A DNA stretch of 64,000 nucleotides, taken from contig VXCM01002851.1 of the NCBI GenBank assembly GCA_014773175.1, forward strand, positions 1-64,000, written 5' to 3'. The position numbers were made by a program, and so were the translations under genes. Numbering within the stretch: position 1 is the stretch's first letter; each line of letters opens with the position of its first letter. Shown here in pieces: positions 1-11,691 of this stretch. Origin of the DNA: Lucifuga dentata. Lineage: Eukaryota > Chordata > Actinopteri > Ophidiiformes > Bythitidae. The notes under the pieces are model-generated. The model ran no database searches. It saw nothing but the letters and a program-made list of their open reading frames with translations, and was not told where the DNA came from.

Positions 1-16
1 GACTTTGTTTCATCTC

Positions 17-43
17 TTTATTGTTTCATCAGAGCTCTTTATT
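17..43 (-). promoter_or_regulatory. Poly(A) signals of lectin A
   Basis: TTTATT on the plus strand at 17-22 and 38-43 reads AATAAA on the gene strand, about 80-105 nt beyond the stop codon. The same double signal and its surroundings recur downstream of lectin B (38570-38596), which supports a real 3' end. Confidence 0.6.
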
Positions 44-122
44 ACATCTCAGCATAATATTTCATTCTTGCCAAGTTATGACTGTGGGTCTGAACATGGA
101 ATTATCATATATGACCTCATGT

Positions 123-1153
123 TTAACGGCAAACAGGAGACTGAGACTTCCAAATGGTCACTCCATCCCTGTCAAGAACCAGGATGCCCTCGTCAGTCAG
201 GGTGAGGCGCAATCTGTAGCTCTTACAATTACTGTAGGTGTCAGTGGCCCAGATTGGTTTGCCGTTTTCGGTGTACATGACCAGATTGCTGTCCTCCTGA
301 AGAACAATCCGATAAACGTTTTTGCCATGGGTATCAGATGACCAGATGGGACCTCCTCCTCTCATCCTGTAGACCACAAAGTTGCTGTCTTCCTGTGATT
401 AATCAGTAAAATGCATATTAACAGACAGAATGTAGTGACAGGAGGCCATACTACATGTATCAGACACATTGATGTGTGTTGCTGTCAAATAGACATGTTG
501 GTGTGTGATAACAGCTGCGATTATAGCAAAACTCCGCCCACTTCTCCTCCGTGATCGCCTGATGAAAATACGTGTCCTGATGGAGAAATAAACGCTCACA
601 CAACATATAAGATTTTTATCTCTGCATGTTAAAGTTCAAAACCCGCTGATCATATTTTTAAATAGTTCTCTCATCCATTGAAGCATTTTGTTAACATGCG
701 TCTCAGAAATGTGCGCACGCGTAGCTGCATCCTGCTGCAGCAGCACAAAATAAACTGCTGAAACAGAGAAACTGCAAAGTTTATGCACTACAAACGTTCC
801 TTTATATTATTTTTTAGCTGCATCTGTGACTTGAATGCGTTCATCAAAAAATGCTGATTCATGACACGGACTGAAGTTAGACTCAAACAAAACAACGATG
901 ATTTGATGATGATTAGATTCAGTGATGAGTTTTCCTGATGGCCACAATGAAATCAAGCCTCTGACTTTATCCTGATATCTACTGTGACTTTCTGTTGAAA
1001 ATATGAAATCACATCATGTATTTATTATCTCTGCTTTGGTCCATGAAGAGATTTTTATTTTCTCACCTGGAAGATGGCTTCGTAGCTCCTATTTAAGCTG
1101 ATCAGGTAGTTTCCTTTACGGAGCTCCTGGTTTGTGCTGATGAAGTCACTCAT
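123..1153 (-). CDS. Lectin A: B-type (bulb/lily-type) mannose-binding lectin, pufflectin-like
   Basis: Two coding exons, 1153-1067 (29 codons, starting MSDFISTNQELRKG) and 392-123 (89 codons plus stop), give 118 residues; the fish pufflectin family is about 116. The splice junction falls inside the first sugar-binding motif QxDxNxVxY: exon 2 ends in Q and exon 3 begins EDSNFVVY. A second intact motif is QEDSNLVMY; the third position (LTDEGILVL) is degenerate. Two WATD/WSSD-type strands typical of the beta-prism II fold are present. There is no signal peptide, as in pufflectin. The family binds mannose in skin and gut mucus and is thought to serve mucosal defence. The acceptor CAG precedes the ATG by 4 nt, so a 5' UTR exon must lie upstream (1944). 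Two cysteines (YSNCKS and the C-terminal PVCR) are absent from lectin B. Confidence 0.9.
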
Positions 1154-1249
1154 GATTCTGGGAACACAATGAGTTAAAAAAAAAGTTCAGAAACTGCAGA
1201 AAGGGAGATGTTATGTTATGTCCCCACCAGAGACTGGAAACTGCATCTG

Positions 1250-1811
1250 TTAAAGCACCATACTGGTGATTTTGCATGTTTTAGCCTAATATATACAAAC
1301 CACATCTGCCACCATTTATGAAAACATAATTTAGATTATATGTTAGTTTGCCAAGTTTCATAATCCTTTTAAACCAAATGTTTTGGTGACACACCCACCT
1401 TAAAACTTCACGTTTCACCTGCTAACACTTATGCACAATTCTAGAAGGCAAAATTGTTTTTAATTGTCAGTCTTCTCCTGGGTCTATATTGTTTGGGGGA
1501 GACATACATTGTGTTCCTTGTAGCTCATGTTGGATCAGTTAAAGTTACTCTGATAAAAACTTTAATAAATGTCAATTTTTCTGTGAGGGATTATTTGTCT
1601 CAAGCATGTTCCAAGTCTGTAATTTTTATACTGTGATACAGTAGTTATAGTGAACTAAAACTAATGGCAGTCTGAAAGGTAGGAAAAACAATGTGAAAAT
1701 GTACCACTCCATTAGTGTGTGTTTTGGAAAATGGTTATCAGTAACGTAATACAAATGGGTGTTGTACAAATTGGGCTAAAACATGCAATGTGAACAGCAT
1801 GGTCTTTTGAA
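1250..1811 (+). mobile_element. TTAA-flanked element copy 1 (Kolobok-like MITE), inside lectin A intron
   Basis: It begins TTAAAGCACCATACTGGTGA and ends with the inverted counterpart (ATGGTCTTTTGAA), with the family's inner text between. It lies in lectin A intron 1; lectin B intron 1 lacks it, so it arrived after the lectin duplication. Orientation B. Confidence 0.75.
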
Positions 1812-1943
1812 ATTTGTTAACCTGTTACCTAAAAATAAAGTCATGGTAACTTTCAAGAAGCATTTGTTAAAAATTTTCTTATCCATAAATTCATTCAGTC
1901 ACAAAGTGTATGAAAGCTAAAAGACATGATGGACGTGGCTTAC

Positions 1944-2045
1944 CTGCTGCAGCAGATGCTTCTGTCAGACAGAGATGAAGATGAAGTTGTGCTGCAGAGA
2001 TGAGTCTGACTTTTATCTCCGTCAGAAAGCAGAGGGCGGAGCCAG
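1944..2045 (-). other. Putative non-coding 5' UTR exon of lectin A
   Basis: On the minus strand a GTAAGC donor follows CTGCAGCAG at 1944, in the right place to splice to the acceptor at 1154-1157 just before the lectin ATG. The upstream limit is not visible and 2045 is a guess. Confidence 0.45.
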
Positions 2046-2559
2046 TGTGGGCAGTTTTAGAAAAGTTTAGCCAAGTTTTATTATTCATGTTAGGCTTTTA
2101 TGGATGAGTCATTTTCAAGAGAATTTCCTCATTCTTTGGAAGAAAGTGAACAATTCTGACCTCTATTTAAGTTAAAGAAGCTGTAAAATCACTCCAAACA
2201 CACTTCCATACAGTTAATATTGGCACTCTTCAGGCCCACTGTGTATCTATTGATATTCATCTCCCCCCANCCCAACACACACATACACACACGCGTGCAA
2301 CCAAACTACCAACAGGCACACAGAGTGACGTCAATCCCCTCAGCTCATGCTGTACATTGCTGGTTGATTATAACCAAACCAAACACACACACACAAAACT
2401 GAACACATATCAACTTCCAGATTTACTGATAGGCATTCAGGCATGGCTGTTTGGCTTTAAAAGTGCAAAGAAACAGCTAAAAACACTTATATCTAGGTGA
2501 AAATGGCTGCTGCCAACCTGTACACTACTTGTTGCTAGGCAACCACAGTAACACAATAA

Positions 2560-2990
2560 GCACATTTTCATTGGACCTCAGCGGGGTTTTAAAGGAGAAC
2601 GAAAGAAACTAATTAACACAGCAGAGGAAAACTTTGGTGAGAAGCATGAAGGTTACATACAGTATATTTTAAAATTAGAAACAGTGACCTGGCTGGAATA
2701 ACAGCCTGTTTCTCTCTCTGCAGTTGAGGTTAAAAAAAAGAAAAAATGCACCCGCCACTATTTGAGCATTTACAGATTTACAGTAAATAAAACTAAGAGT
2801 AAAGTAACCACAGTCCTGGAACACATCGGAGGAATATGGAGCAGTGAAAAGGAAAATATGGCAGAGGTCTGCGCTCTCTGACTGTCCTCAGGCTGAACAT
2901 GGTTTTAAACCATTCATGTCCACGTTTGTGAAAGTATATTTTGTATTTAATAACTGGTACAAACTCCATTATCAGCAATAATCTTCATAT
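2560..2990. repeat. Diverged repeat, copy 1 of a pair with 4245-4640
   Basis: Shared blocks in the same order include 'cacagcagagg', 'tttggtgagaagca', 'ctctgcagttgaggt' and 'ccacagtcctggaacaca'. Divergence is high. The family is not recognised. Confidence 0.6.
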
Positions 2991-3057
2991 CTCCTGTGGC
3001 TGATCAGATACACAATTACCAGAAAAAATTTAGAGTATTGCTTCCTGTAAAACTGGA

Positions 3058-3380
3058 TCAACATTTCTGTGACATTTTCTCACAAACCCAAAACCCAGAA
3101 CAGGTTTTGAGATTAACTTTCAGTAACACGGGGATTTACGCCCATGGCAATCTGTGTGGTTATCATTTACAAGTCAGAGTTTAATTTAGGGTCAAGTTTT
3201 TTCTTTAATCAGTGTTTTATAATTGATTCACTTCCTGAATCAATTAGATTAGAATTAGTTGGTTCCTTGGAAGGGGATGCCTACACTTCCTGCAGCTAAA
3301 TGAATTATGCACCTACCAGCTATTAATCAATAACCTTGATAATCCACTTTAATCTCAGTGAGATTAAAAATGTCTTTTAT
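3058..3380. repeat. Diverged repeat, direct copy of 13706-14000
   Basis: Both begin near 'aaaacccagaacaggtt', pass through 'ctttcagtaacac' and end near 'gagattaaaaatgtctttt' / 'gagattaaaatatctttt'. Two separate duplicated stretches in the same order on either side of the hAT and minisatellite region suggest an old duplication of flanking DNA. Confidence 0.55.

Positions 3381-3416
<36 letters not shown>
3378..3416. repeat. (AAT)n microsatellite
   Basis: About 13 uninterrupted AAT units sit at the end of the diverged repeat; the paralogous copy near 14000 lacks them. Confidence 0.95.
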
Positions 3417-4244
3417 CTTTATTTAGATAGCACCTTTAAAAGACAGAGTTTACAAAGTGCTTTGACAACTAATAAAACAATCAAAATAAATATATATATA
3501 TATTAATTTATATTTATATATATATATTACTATTATAATATTTGTATATCTAAATACTGTAACTTCTCTATTAAAAGCCGGTATTCAAATAATGGCCCAT
3601 CTTCAATTATAGCCGGGAGGTAAAGTCAGCAGGACGAAAAATAGTGGCTGGTCTGCAATAAAGGCTGGGTTGGTTTATGTCTGGTACTGGTCCAGGTAAA
3701 TATGAGTGTATTCTGCTGCTGCTAATGCTAACTACGGAGCCTGGGACGCTCACAGAGGAGGGGGAAAAGTAATTCCCAATGACTTACTAAATTGTTTGAA
3801 CAACTTTTCTTTTTTTCTCTCTCTCCTTGAGCTCTCCTGGGCTCCATAACCAGATGACAGTATCTACATTTTAAGTACCAGATTGCTTTGAAACCATCTC
3901 TAGCTGTTGTCCTTTCAGCCAGAAGGAACAACCGGACTCAGCGTGAAACAAAGCCGTAAACATGGCAAGGAGCGAGTGACGTTCTGCTGTAACACACCGA
4001 CCCGGAAATGTGGATCAAGTGGATGAAAACGAACCTTTCTAAAAGCTGACTAGAGGAATGATCACACTGTGAAATATTTCTCCATAGCTGTGGTGTTTTA
4101 TTTATTTTTTTAATTTTATTTTCTTAAATGTATGGTGCGTCTATCAGCGGTGGGACACGCTGCTAGCCGGCTACGAGGCTCTCGTTTCGGTTTGACATCT
4201 CACCACGCGTCCCTTAACAGCTGTAGTAGGGAGCGCTGACTTAA

Positions 4245-4640
4245 CGGATTTTTACTGCAGTCATCATTCCCAGGGTTTTAAGGAATTGAAGGACACAATA
4301 AACTATGACACAGCAGAGGGAAAGTTTGGTGAGAAGCACAAAGTTATGCATACAGCTTAAAATTAGAAATAAAGGCCCATCTCCAATAAAAACCTGTATC
4401 TTATACTGGCCAGATTCTCTCTGCAGTTGAGGTAAATAAAGGCCCGCCCACTAATACAGCATTTACAGTGACTTTTGTATATGTAACAAACCATGTAATG
4501 CTGCTATTATGGCTAGACCTGACCATGACAGCCAGATTAAATGTTTTGTTGCACAGAAAAATCAATATAGGAGTAAAATAACCACAATCCTGGAACACAA
4601 TATGGAGCATCGCATTTAAAAGTCTTCTTACAAACTGTAC
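4245..4640. repeat. Diverged repeat, copy 2 of a pair with 2560-2990
   Basis: It carries the same ordered blocks as 2560-2990. The DNA between the copies (3420-4245) has no recognisable gene; it holds a TA-rich patch (3485-3530) and low-similarity sequence. Confidence 0.6.
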
Positions 4641-5169
4641 AAACCTGAAAAAAGTTCAACTACCAACAAGTCCAGAGCAGAGAAGTGAATCTCTACGGAA
4701 GAGAAAACCTGAAATAACTTTGTAAATGAAAGTGAGGCAAAGAACTCAGCTGAAGTTAGCATAGCGGCTAAGCTAACATGTTCATACGTCTCCTTCTTTG
4801 TAAAATATTTTCTTGTCAGAATGTTTTATCTTGGGTTGAGATTTTTTAAAAGTCATTTAAAGATTCTTTTTTCCACTGTTTGGACGAGTATCGTATCTTT
4901 AGCAATACAGCCATCTTCTGAAGCTGATTGGCTCTCCTCGTGACTTTCTTGGTATTCACCAGGTGTTTCTGCTTCAGATGGAGAAGCTAAATATTTTGTT
5001 TTTCCACCTTTAGCTGGTAGCAGTTAGCATGCAGCTAAACCATTTCAAACAACAGAGGAAGCTCTTTTTTTAGGAGCTAAAGCATCAGGTGCTGACCTGC
5101 TACTATTTATACTGTACGTCTTTGCCATCACAACCTCAAAATATATCCAACTGTTACTCGGATGATTTC

Positions 5170-5466
5170 ATTGCTTTCAAAAAAGTTAAATTTGGTTTTG
5201 AATCATGTTTCTGCAGAACATTTTAATTTCCCTTAAAGTTCAGAAATGTAAAATTAAAACCTCATAGTGTGACTGACATGATGGTAAGTTGATGTTAAAA
5301 TGTGAAACCATCTGTTTGATACCAGATATATTTTAACATAAGCATACCATCATGTCAGTCACACTATGAATTTTTAAGTTGAATTTATTAAAAACCTTCA
5401 GGGAAATTATAATGTTCTGCAGAAACATGATTCAAATCCAAATTTAACTTTTTTGTAAGTGATGAA
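5170..5466. mobile_element. Fold-back (long inverted repeat) element
   Basis: The left arm (about 5175-5290) and right arm (about 5340-5460) are reverse complements: 'gttttgaatcatgtttctgc' on the left answers 'gcagaaacatgattcaaatc' on the right, and 'catagtgtgactgacatgat' answers 'atcatgtcagtcacactatg'. The loop is short. Part of one arm recurs near 14085-14230. The class is unassigned. Confidence 0.7.
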
Positions 5467-5582
5467 ACAGGTGATTGTCACGTCCATTTGCTGTCATTAC
5501 ATGTACTTTGATATAAACACAAAACTAAGGATACACAAAACCATGAGATGTTAAGAAGTGACATGGAAGAGGACGTGTCAGT

Positions 5583-6984
5583 ATTGACCCCATGCTCAGT
5601 GGGAATGATGATGAGGATGATGACGATGATGATGATGATGATGGTTCCAGAAGCCAAAGAAACTCCAAGGAGCTAATCTGGAGAATTGCAGACGTTATTC
5701 TGAAAGTTTAACATTTTGCAAACTGCATTCTGAGTTTGTTGTTTGAGGAAAGCAGAAGCTTTTCTCTGGCAAACCTGCCAAACGATGTAGGTGGAGTTAT
5801 GTAGGTGGAGTCTGGTCGTAGTTTTGGAGACTTTCTGACTCGACTTACATAAACACAAGTAGTTCATTGTTCATTCATCGACTCCAGAGGGTTGATGTCA
5901 GTTTCTGGATTTACAACAGTATGAAGTCTAAGTTTACTTTGCTGCTTGTTTGTGAGGCAGTTTTGAAAATGTAAGCACCAATCAGAACTTAAACGGAGTC
6001 ATTTTAACGTGGGGCTGAGAGGCTGATTTGGGGCTCCAAACATTTCTGGTCTTAAAGCTCCTACACAAGATCACAGACATCTTATAAGCTCATTAAGTCA
6101 CATTGTGCGTCACGAGTCTAATAAACTTAGGTACAACATTGAGTTTTATGTGTGTAGACTGTACGTTGACTCTACGATGCAAGTCGAAAGAAAATGCATT
6201 TGCGCGCCTTGTCCATCTGCGTTGCTACTGTGGAAAATAATGAAGCTAAACAAGCTAACTTTGTCTTCTGTGTATCAAAAAAACTCCAAAGAAAAAGAGG
6301 AGGGGAGTTTAGACCCAACTCGTTACTCGGCCGGAACCTGTGATTCCTCCGCTATCTCTCTGTGCCGCCGACACGGTAACGGTCACGGTAACAGCTGGAG
6401 GAGACGTCGTATAAACACGTTTTTTTATGCCACAACTCTTCTTTATTACAGTCCCACAAATTCCGTTTCACACGTTTTGCCTCCATCTCTTCAGTTTGGG
6501 TTGTTGTTGTTTTTTCCTCTAAACTTTATTCATAGCGGCATTAACAGCGTCGCTTTGACCAGCGCGTCATTTCACACTGCATTCCTATTGGTTGGTGAGT
6601 AGACAGGTCGTAGCAGCGTCCTAAATTTCTGACACTGTCAGAATTTTGTCACAGGCTGTCTTTGGTCGCAAGACCATTACAACGGCCATCTTTGAACCTC
6701 TCTCATGGTGCGATGTAGGACCGCTGTTTTGGGGCCACGATCAAAGACATTGCCACGGTAATGTCATGTTGGTCATCTTTCGTCTGGGATAGTCCAAAAT
6801 CGCACAGTGTATACCGGGCTTTAGTGTCCTTTGAAGGAAAGTTTTTGAGAAAGATTTCATTGTACCTTCACACAGAGATGAAAGAACCAGAACCTCACTC
6901 AGATTTATCTTTATGAACTTAGATTTGATTTTTAATTGCTGCTGTTTGTGTCTCAACCTGAGCTGAGCATTAAACTCCTAATCC
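5583..6984. other. Gene-free interval
   Basis: It contains a GAT/GAC-rich microsatellite at about 5603-5642, then unique or weakly repetitive DNA. The longest plus-strand ORF (6105-6602) has no recognisable domain, splice context or codon pattern, so it is not called as a gene. Confidence 0.6.
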
Positions 6985-9569
6985 CAGGGCTGTTTTTTGG
7001 CATAGGCAACCTAGCAGTTGCCTAGGGCACCTGCAGGTAAAGGGGGGCGCCAAAGAGCAAGAATTTGTTTTTTGTTTTTTTGTTTNTGCCTAGGGCACCT
7101 GCAGGTAAAGGGGGGCGCCAAAGAGCAAGAATTTGTTTTTTGTTTTTTTGTTTTTTTTGCCTATTTATTTTATACTCCTGCAACCTGCACTTGGTCTGTT
7201 GGTAAAATGGTATTCATTCATTTCATTAATGCTGTAAGTCAATGCTGCAACACACACACACATGCACACACACACACAGAGCTGACGCAGTCTGGAGCTC
7301 ATATTGTCCTGAGAAGAGGCGTCCTGCCGACCAGCCTGAGACACAGCAGCACTACTTTAATGGTTAAACTCGTGCGAGCGACTGTCACCGGCCGCGTGCA
7401 CGCTTCCACAGAACACCGAGGCATTTATACTTGGCTCATTGTCCATTTCACTGTAATTCTCTGGAATGACACGAGGCAGTATACAGGAAATACTCTGTAA
7501 AGCAGGAAGTAGAGAAGCATCACATAACGACCCGCATATTTTCCAAACTTAACGGGAAACAGCAGCAGCGGGAGGAATCTGAGCAGGTAAAACTGCATTG
7601 CGCAGTTGGAAGTAGTAATAACGAGCAAAGTTAAAGTAAAAAAAAAAAGAAAAGAGATAATAATGAAAAGATCAAACGCATCTGGGGCTCAAAATAGGAA
7701 GAGGAGAAAACAAAATAAAAAGTTCAATGCAAAAGTACAGCAATATTTTTTATCTAGTGTTTATGACATTGTCTAGCTAGCTAGCTAATTAGCTGGATAA
7801 ACGTTAGCCAATGACACAAACCTGTTTTAGTTTAGCATCATTTACCACAACAATAATTTAAACTTAGCATACTAGTTGTTTAGCATAAATGTACTTTAAG
7901 TATTATGTCGTTCAAGTAATAGATGTTTATAATAAGATTATTAGCATTTTGTTGGGCTGGTACAAAGTCAATGCAANGTTCAAGTAATAGATGTTTATAA
8001 TAAGATTATTAGCATTTTGTTGGGCTGGTACAAAGTCAATGCAAAGTGTAGAAAGGAGACTACCACAGGTCCTTTGTCCTTTCTGCTATCAGACTAACAG
8101 TCATCAGGATAGTTGCTGCTTGGGTTGCTTCTTTCTAATGTGCAATATTTTTGCAAATCATACTGTGATATGTGCTGTAAATAGTTAGGATGCTATATTT
8201 GCACAGTTTTTATTGTGCAATTTTTCTATTTTATTTTGTATAGTGTGTTCAGGCTATTATATTGCACAGTTTTTATTTTTACTCTATTTTGTAGAGTTGT
8301 TCAGTCTGTACTATAACTTGTAAGCTATTAAAATACAACAGGAATAGTCAGTTATTATATTCTTGTATAATCATGCAAAGCAAAGTTTCTGATTTTCACT
8401 GTTCTGTTAACTTGTATAATGTCAGTTTTTCCTGCTTCATATTCTTGAGTCCTGTGTTGCTGCAACGTGAATTTCCCCTCTTACCTAAAGACATCACGGC
8501 ATTATGTTACTTTTTGTTGAAACTTAGAAAGAACTAAGCAAGGTCTAATTCATTTCATAAAACGTACTTCAATGGACATTAATACACTGACAAAAAAAAA
8601 AAAAAAAAAAAAAAAAANTAAATGTTTATTTCTGAGTTAAAATACCACTCTAAACACAACAAAATGTATTGTTTTAGTGTGTTAAAGTACGTACAACTGA
8701 AAAAAGCCAATAGTTATTAATAGTGTTAAGCAGAAAGACACCTTTGACATATTGTTAAGATTTGAAGAAGAATACCAACATTATTAGTAGAGATCAAACA
8801 GGAAGTTAAAACATCTTTAAAGTAGGGTCAGAGGTCAAATGGTTTTCAAGTGTTTTCATTGACTTGTAGAAATATTGTAGTCATATTACCTACTCTGAAA
8901 TCCAAATTTAAGTCTAAGGAATAATTGGATAATGGGAAAGGAATTCTGAACAAATACTCAACTACAGGCAGTCCCCGGGTTACGAACAAGTTCCGTTCCT
9001 ACAGCTGTCTTTAAGTCGGATTTGTACGTAAGTCAGAACTGTTATGTAAGGTGTGTATCTAGCATATATATTTTACTTTCTATGCATAAGAAACCTTCCA
9101 GATATACTAAAACATCTTAAACATAGTAATACCACTGAACCGCTGACAATGCGCAATGTTTTGATGTGCGTTGCAATGTAGTGTGCTGTTCGTTATTACG
9201 AAACATTGTATGTAACTCGAACCTTTTAATTTAATAGGCTTTATGGCGGTCGGTTCATAAGTCGGACGTTCATAAGTCAGGGTCTGTACTTGTAAAATAC
9301 TAATAAATGAATTTTGTTGTGTTTGGAATGGTAGTTTGGTAAAGTTTACACAAAAATACAGGGGGGTGACATACTTTTGGCCAACGCTGTAGCTACTCTG
9401 TAGTGCCTCCTTGTGACAAAAATACACAATAATGTAGACCCCTATCAAAGCGTTGTTAACAATGAGTGCAGTGTGTTATAAGTTAAGACTGAAACTGCCT
9501 TTTTTTTCCTGTACATGTGTTTTGGGGAATGAGGGTGAAGGGGCACCAAAGTGGTCAGAAACGGCCCTG
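6985..9569. mobile_element. Non-autonomous hAT-like DNA element, copy 1, with 8-bp target duplication
   Basis: The left end CAGGGCTG (6985) and right end CGGCCCTG (9569) are imperfect inverted termini. They are flanked by the identical 8-mer CCTAATCC at 6977-6984 and 9570-9577, the target length typical of hAT elements. No transposase ORF is present. The element holds a CA microsatellite, TAGC-rich sequence, a mariner-type MITE remnant (about 8590-9390) and, inside that, a further TA-flanked insertion (8965-9286). Two single-N assembly joins (7085, 7977) duplicate 60-67 bp each and inflate its length. Confidence 0.85.
8965..9286. mobile_element. TA-flanked Tc1/mariner-type (pogo/Tigger-like) MITE, nested
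   Basis: It starts CAGGCAGTCCCCGGGTTACG and ends GGGTCTG, with TA on both sides. The paralogous hAT copy near 11355 has the empty site (caacTActtgtaaaat), so the boundaries are exact. It has no ORF of note. Its motifs (gggttacgaac, aagtcgga repeated) fit a short non-autonomous mariner-superfamily element. Confidence 0.85.
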
Positions 9570-9672
9570 CCTAATCCTCTCTGATCAATTAAAACATAAT
9601 GCTGCTAATTGGATTTGGCAGCATTTTTACTGATTATTAACTTGGGAGAATTTTTCTGTTTTGTTTCTCTCT

Positions 9673-9718
<46 letters not shown>

Positions 9719-9735
9719 NTGTTTTGTTTCTCTCT

Positions 9736-9774
<39 letters not shown>

Positions 9775-9775
9775 C
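9673..9775. repeat. CT/TG compound microsatellite with an assembly-join duplication
   Basis: A CTCTCTGTGTG... array is interrupted by N at 9719. The text left of the N (ttttgtttctctctctctgtg) is repeated right of it, so the doubled array is probably one array. Confidence 0.9.
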
Positions 9776-10369
9776 GTTCCAGAGAATTTCTCTGGAACGA
9801 CACGGGGCAGTAAAGCAGGAAGTAGACAGAGAAGTATCACATAAGGTTTTAATTTCCAAATATAACAGGAAACAGCAACAGCGGTGGGGGCGGGGTCTGA
9901 GCAGGTAAAACTGCATTGCGCAGTTGGAAGAAGTGAATGAGTAACAACGAGCAAAGTAAAAAAAAAAAAAAAAAAAANAGGAAGAGGAGAAAGGAGGAAA
10001 ACACAAAAAAGTTCAATACAAAGATACAGCTATATTTTTTTTTTTCTAGTGTTTATGGTGTTGTCTAGCAAGCTAGCAGCTAGCTAATTTAATTACTGTA
10101 GCCGGATAAATGTTAGCCAACGACATGAACCCTATTTTAACTTAGCATCATTGACCACAACAGTAATTTAAACTTAGCATGCTAGTTGCTTAATATAAAT
10201 GTACTTTAAAAAAAGTTTTCAAGTAATATATGTTTATAATAAGAGTATTATCACAGGACAAATGGGTACAGAAAATGGATGGATGGATGGTACAAAGTCA
10301 ATAAAAGTGTAGAACGGAGACTGCTGCAGGTCCTTTGTCCTTTCTGCTATCAGATAACATCATCAGGGA

Positions 10370-10370
<1 letters not shown>

Positions 10371-10434
<64 letters not shown>
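10371..10434. repeat. (CTG)n trinucleotide tract
   Basis: About 21 uninterrupted CTG units. The paralogous hAT copy at about 8110-8120 has only two CTG/TGC units, so this is a local expansion. Confidence 0.95.
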
Positions 10435-10438
<4 letters not shown>

Positions 10439-10920
10439 GTTGCTTCTTTTTGATCTGCAGTATTTCTGTAAATCATGTGCTGTAAATAGTTAGGATGCTA
10501 TATTTGTAGAGTTTTTATTGTGCAGTTCTATTTTATTTTGTATAGTGCGTTCAGTCTATTATATTGCACAGTTTTTATTACTCTATTTTGTACAGTTGTT
10601 CAGTCTGTACTATAACTTGTAAGCTATTAAAATGCAACAGAAATAGTTATTCTATTCTTGTATACTCGTGCAAAGTAAAGTTTCTGATTTTCACTGTTAT
10701 GTTATCTTGTATAATCTGTCAGTTTTTCCTGCTTCATATTTTTGAGTCCTGTGTTGCTGCAACATGTGAATTTCCTGCTTATCTAAAGAAATCACAGCAT
10801 GATGTTACATTTTGTTTAAAGTTAGAACTAAGCAATGTTTAATTCATTTCATAAATCGTACTTCAATGGACATTTGTTTTGACAAACAAAAAGCATTTTT
10901 TCACATTCTGATTTGCACCG

Positions 10921-11462
10921 ACAGCGCTGGCCAAAAGTACTGCACCCCACTGTACCTTTGTGTAAACTTTTCTTTCTGAGTTAAAATACCACTCTAAACA
11001 CAACAAAATGTATTTTTTTTTAGNTGTAAACTTTTCTTTCTGAGTTAAAATACCACTCTAAACACAACAAAATGTATTTTTTTTTAGTGTTAAAGTGAGT
11101 ACAACTGAAAAAAAGCCAATAGTTGTTAATAGTGTTAAGTAGGAAGACACCTTTGACATATTGTTAAGATTTGAAGAAGAATACCAACATTATTAGTAGA
11201 GATGAAACAGGAAGTTAAAACCATCTTCTTTGAGGTAGGGTCAGAGGTCAAATGGTTTTCACTTGTTTTCACTGACTTGTAGAAATACTGCAGTCATATT
11301 ACCTCTCTGAAATCCAAATTTAAGTCTAAAAAATAGTTGAATATTCTGAAAAATACTCAACTACTTGTAAAATACTAATAAATGAATTTTGTTGTGCTTG
11401 GAGTGGTACTTTGGTAAAGTTTACACAAAATACAGGGGGTGACATACTTTTGGCACACTCTA
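10921..11462. mobile_element. Mariner-type MITE nested in hAT copy 2
   Basis: The left end ACAGCGCTGGCCAAAAGTA and the right end ACTTTTGGCACACTCTAG are inverted relatives. The '(C/G)GCCAAAAGTA' terminus is common among Tc1/mariner elements of fish. The homologous unit in hAT copy 1 keeps the right end near 9390 but its left end is lost in a poly(A) stretch with an N. Confidence 0.6.
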
Positions 11463-11691
11463 GTTACTCTGTAGTGCCTCCTTGTGACAAAAATACACTA
11501 TAAGGTAGACTCCGAATGAAGCATTGTTGACAATAAGATTTAACACTGAGTGCAACGTGTTATAAGTTAAGACTAAAACTGTCTTTTTTTCTCCTATGTA
11601 TTTTGGAGAATGAGTGAAGGGGCGCCAATGGATGTCTCACCTAGGGCGCCAAAGTGGTCAGAAACGGCCCTGTGTGTGTGTAAAAGTGTGT

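Larger units (their letters stand above)
9775..11672. mobile_element. hAT-like element, copy 2, left end missing
   Basis: It matches 7455-9569 in order, including 'ctgcattgcgcagttggaag', and ends in the same terminus (AAAGTGGTCAGAAACGGCCC then TG). The left terminus is replaced by the TG microsatellite. It lacks the nested TA element. It contains a (CTG)n expansion (10371-10434), an intact mariner-type MITE (about 10921-11462) and an assembly-join duplication at N 11024. Confidence 0.8.

Noticed and set aside
6105..6602. 165-residue plus-strand ORF
   Set aside because: No known domain, no codon bias or splice context, and it lies in repeat-rich intergenic DNA.
7018..7500. 160-residue ORF with a duplicated start
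   Set aside because: It runs across an assembly join and a CA microsatellite inside a hAT element.
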